Shown piece after piece: positions 5,638-5,841 of a stretch of DNA of 5,841 bases (position 1 is its first letter; every line of letters begins with the position of its first letter). The stretch comes from Sulfuricellaceae bacterium (GTDB taxonomy: Bacteria; Pseudomonadota; Gammaproteobacteria; Burkholderiales; UBA9220), in contig JAIOJO010000530.1 of NCBI GenBank assembly GCA_019911985.1, positions 1-5,841 of the forward strand. The letters are read 5' to 3'. A program made the position numbers and the translations under genes. The notes beneath the pieces are model-generated. The model had not been told where the DNA came from. It saw only the letters and a list, made by a program, of their open reading frames with translations, and searched no databases.

Positions 5638-5841
5638 TTAGGGTTCCGGATCGGGGAAGCGGACGGGGGCATCGCCGGGCGACCACTTGGCCTGCTTGCA
5701 CATGACACGGGCAAAATCGGGCGAGCCGACGATGGCCGCCAGCCAGGCGTGTAGCGCGGGCCAGGGCTGGCTCTCGAACCAGTGCGCATCGGTCCGTGCA
5801 AACTGCCGCACAAAGGGCGAAATGGCCATATCGGCCAGCGC
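5638..5841 (-). CDS. Glutathione S-transferase family protein, C-terminal end only
   Basis: The last 67 codons of a gene that enters from the right edge, ending in TAA at 5640-5638. The translation runs ALADMAISPFVRQFARTD and then WFESQPWPALHAWLAAIVGSPDFARVM, ending KQAKWSPGDAPVRFPDPEP. The AD-x-x-I-x-PFVRQF helix, the QPWP-x-L-x-AWL segment and the W-x-PGD tail are typical of the all-helical C-terminal domain of soluble proteobacterial glutathione S-transferases. The glutathione-binding thioredoxin-like N-domain is outside the window, so substrate and subclass cannot be judged. It lies on the same strand as the HD-GYP gene, but 398 bases with a hairpin and riboswitch separate them, so a shared function is not implied. 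Confidence 0.8.
   Translation of the reverse strand, partial: ALADMAISPFVRQFARTDAHWFESQPWPALHAWLAAIVGSPDFARVMCKQAKWSPGDAPVRFPDPEP

Noticed and set aside
5627..5639. Plus-strand CCGC-GCC-GCGG hairpin followed by TTTTT as a terminator
   Set aside because: No plus-strand gene lies upstream for it to terminate, the stem is only four pairs, and the T-run overlaps the stop codon region of the minus-strand glutathione S-transferase gene.

Overview
The window reads as chromosomal DNA of a GC-rich betaproteobacterium. This rests on the glutaminyl- and cysteinyl-tRNA synthetase sequences, on a DUF486 membrane protein of the usual proteobacterial type, on the C-terminus of a glutathione S-transferase, and on a palindromic repeat typical of Proteobacteria. 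The genus cannot be read from this sequence.

Left part (1-3723). At the left edge is the 5' end of a minus-strand gene for an exported protein; only its signal peptide is present. A divergent promoter region (about 97-241) separates it from a tight plus-strand operon of glnS, a DUF486 gene and cysS. Gaps between these genes are 1 and 5 bases, and cysS has no visible Shine-Dalgarno sequence of its own, which suggests translational coupling. The operon supplies Gln-tRNA and Cys-tRNA, with a small four-helix membrane protein of unknown function between the two synthetases. Inside cysS a palindromic dispersed repeat has been inserted and is translated in frame. It adds a Gly/Pro/Arg-rich loop between the catalytic part and the C-terminal helices. 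A weak intrinsic terminator follows cysS.

Right part (3770-5841). A convergent minus-strand gene encodes a 489-residue HD-GYP protein, the family that hydrolyses cyclic di-GMP. The 398-base gap between it and the upstream glutathione S-transferase tail is not empty. On the minus strand it carries what I read as a GEMM-I cyclic di-GMP riboswitch (aptamer about 5473-5382), followed by a strong hairpin, a C-rich stretch complementary to the Shine-Dalgarno sequence, and then the Shine-Dalgarno sequence and start codon.

The main point of the window is therefore a likely feedback unit: a cyclic di-GMP sensing leader controlling a protein of the cyclic di-GMP hydrolase family. Several of the protein's expected catalytic positions are changed, so it may be a weakened enzyme or a sensor. 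The riboswitch class is known. Its presence here, the proposed translational switch and the state of the enzyme are the parts worth checking.
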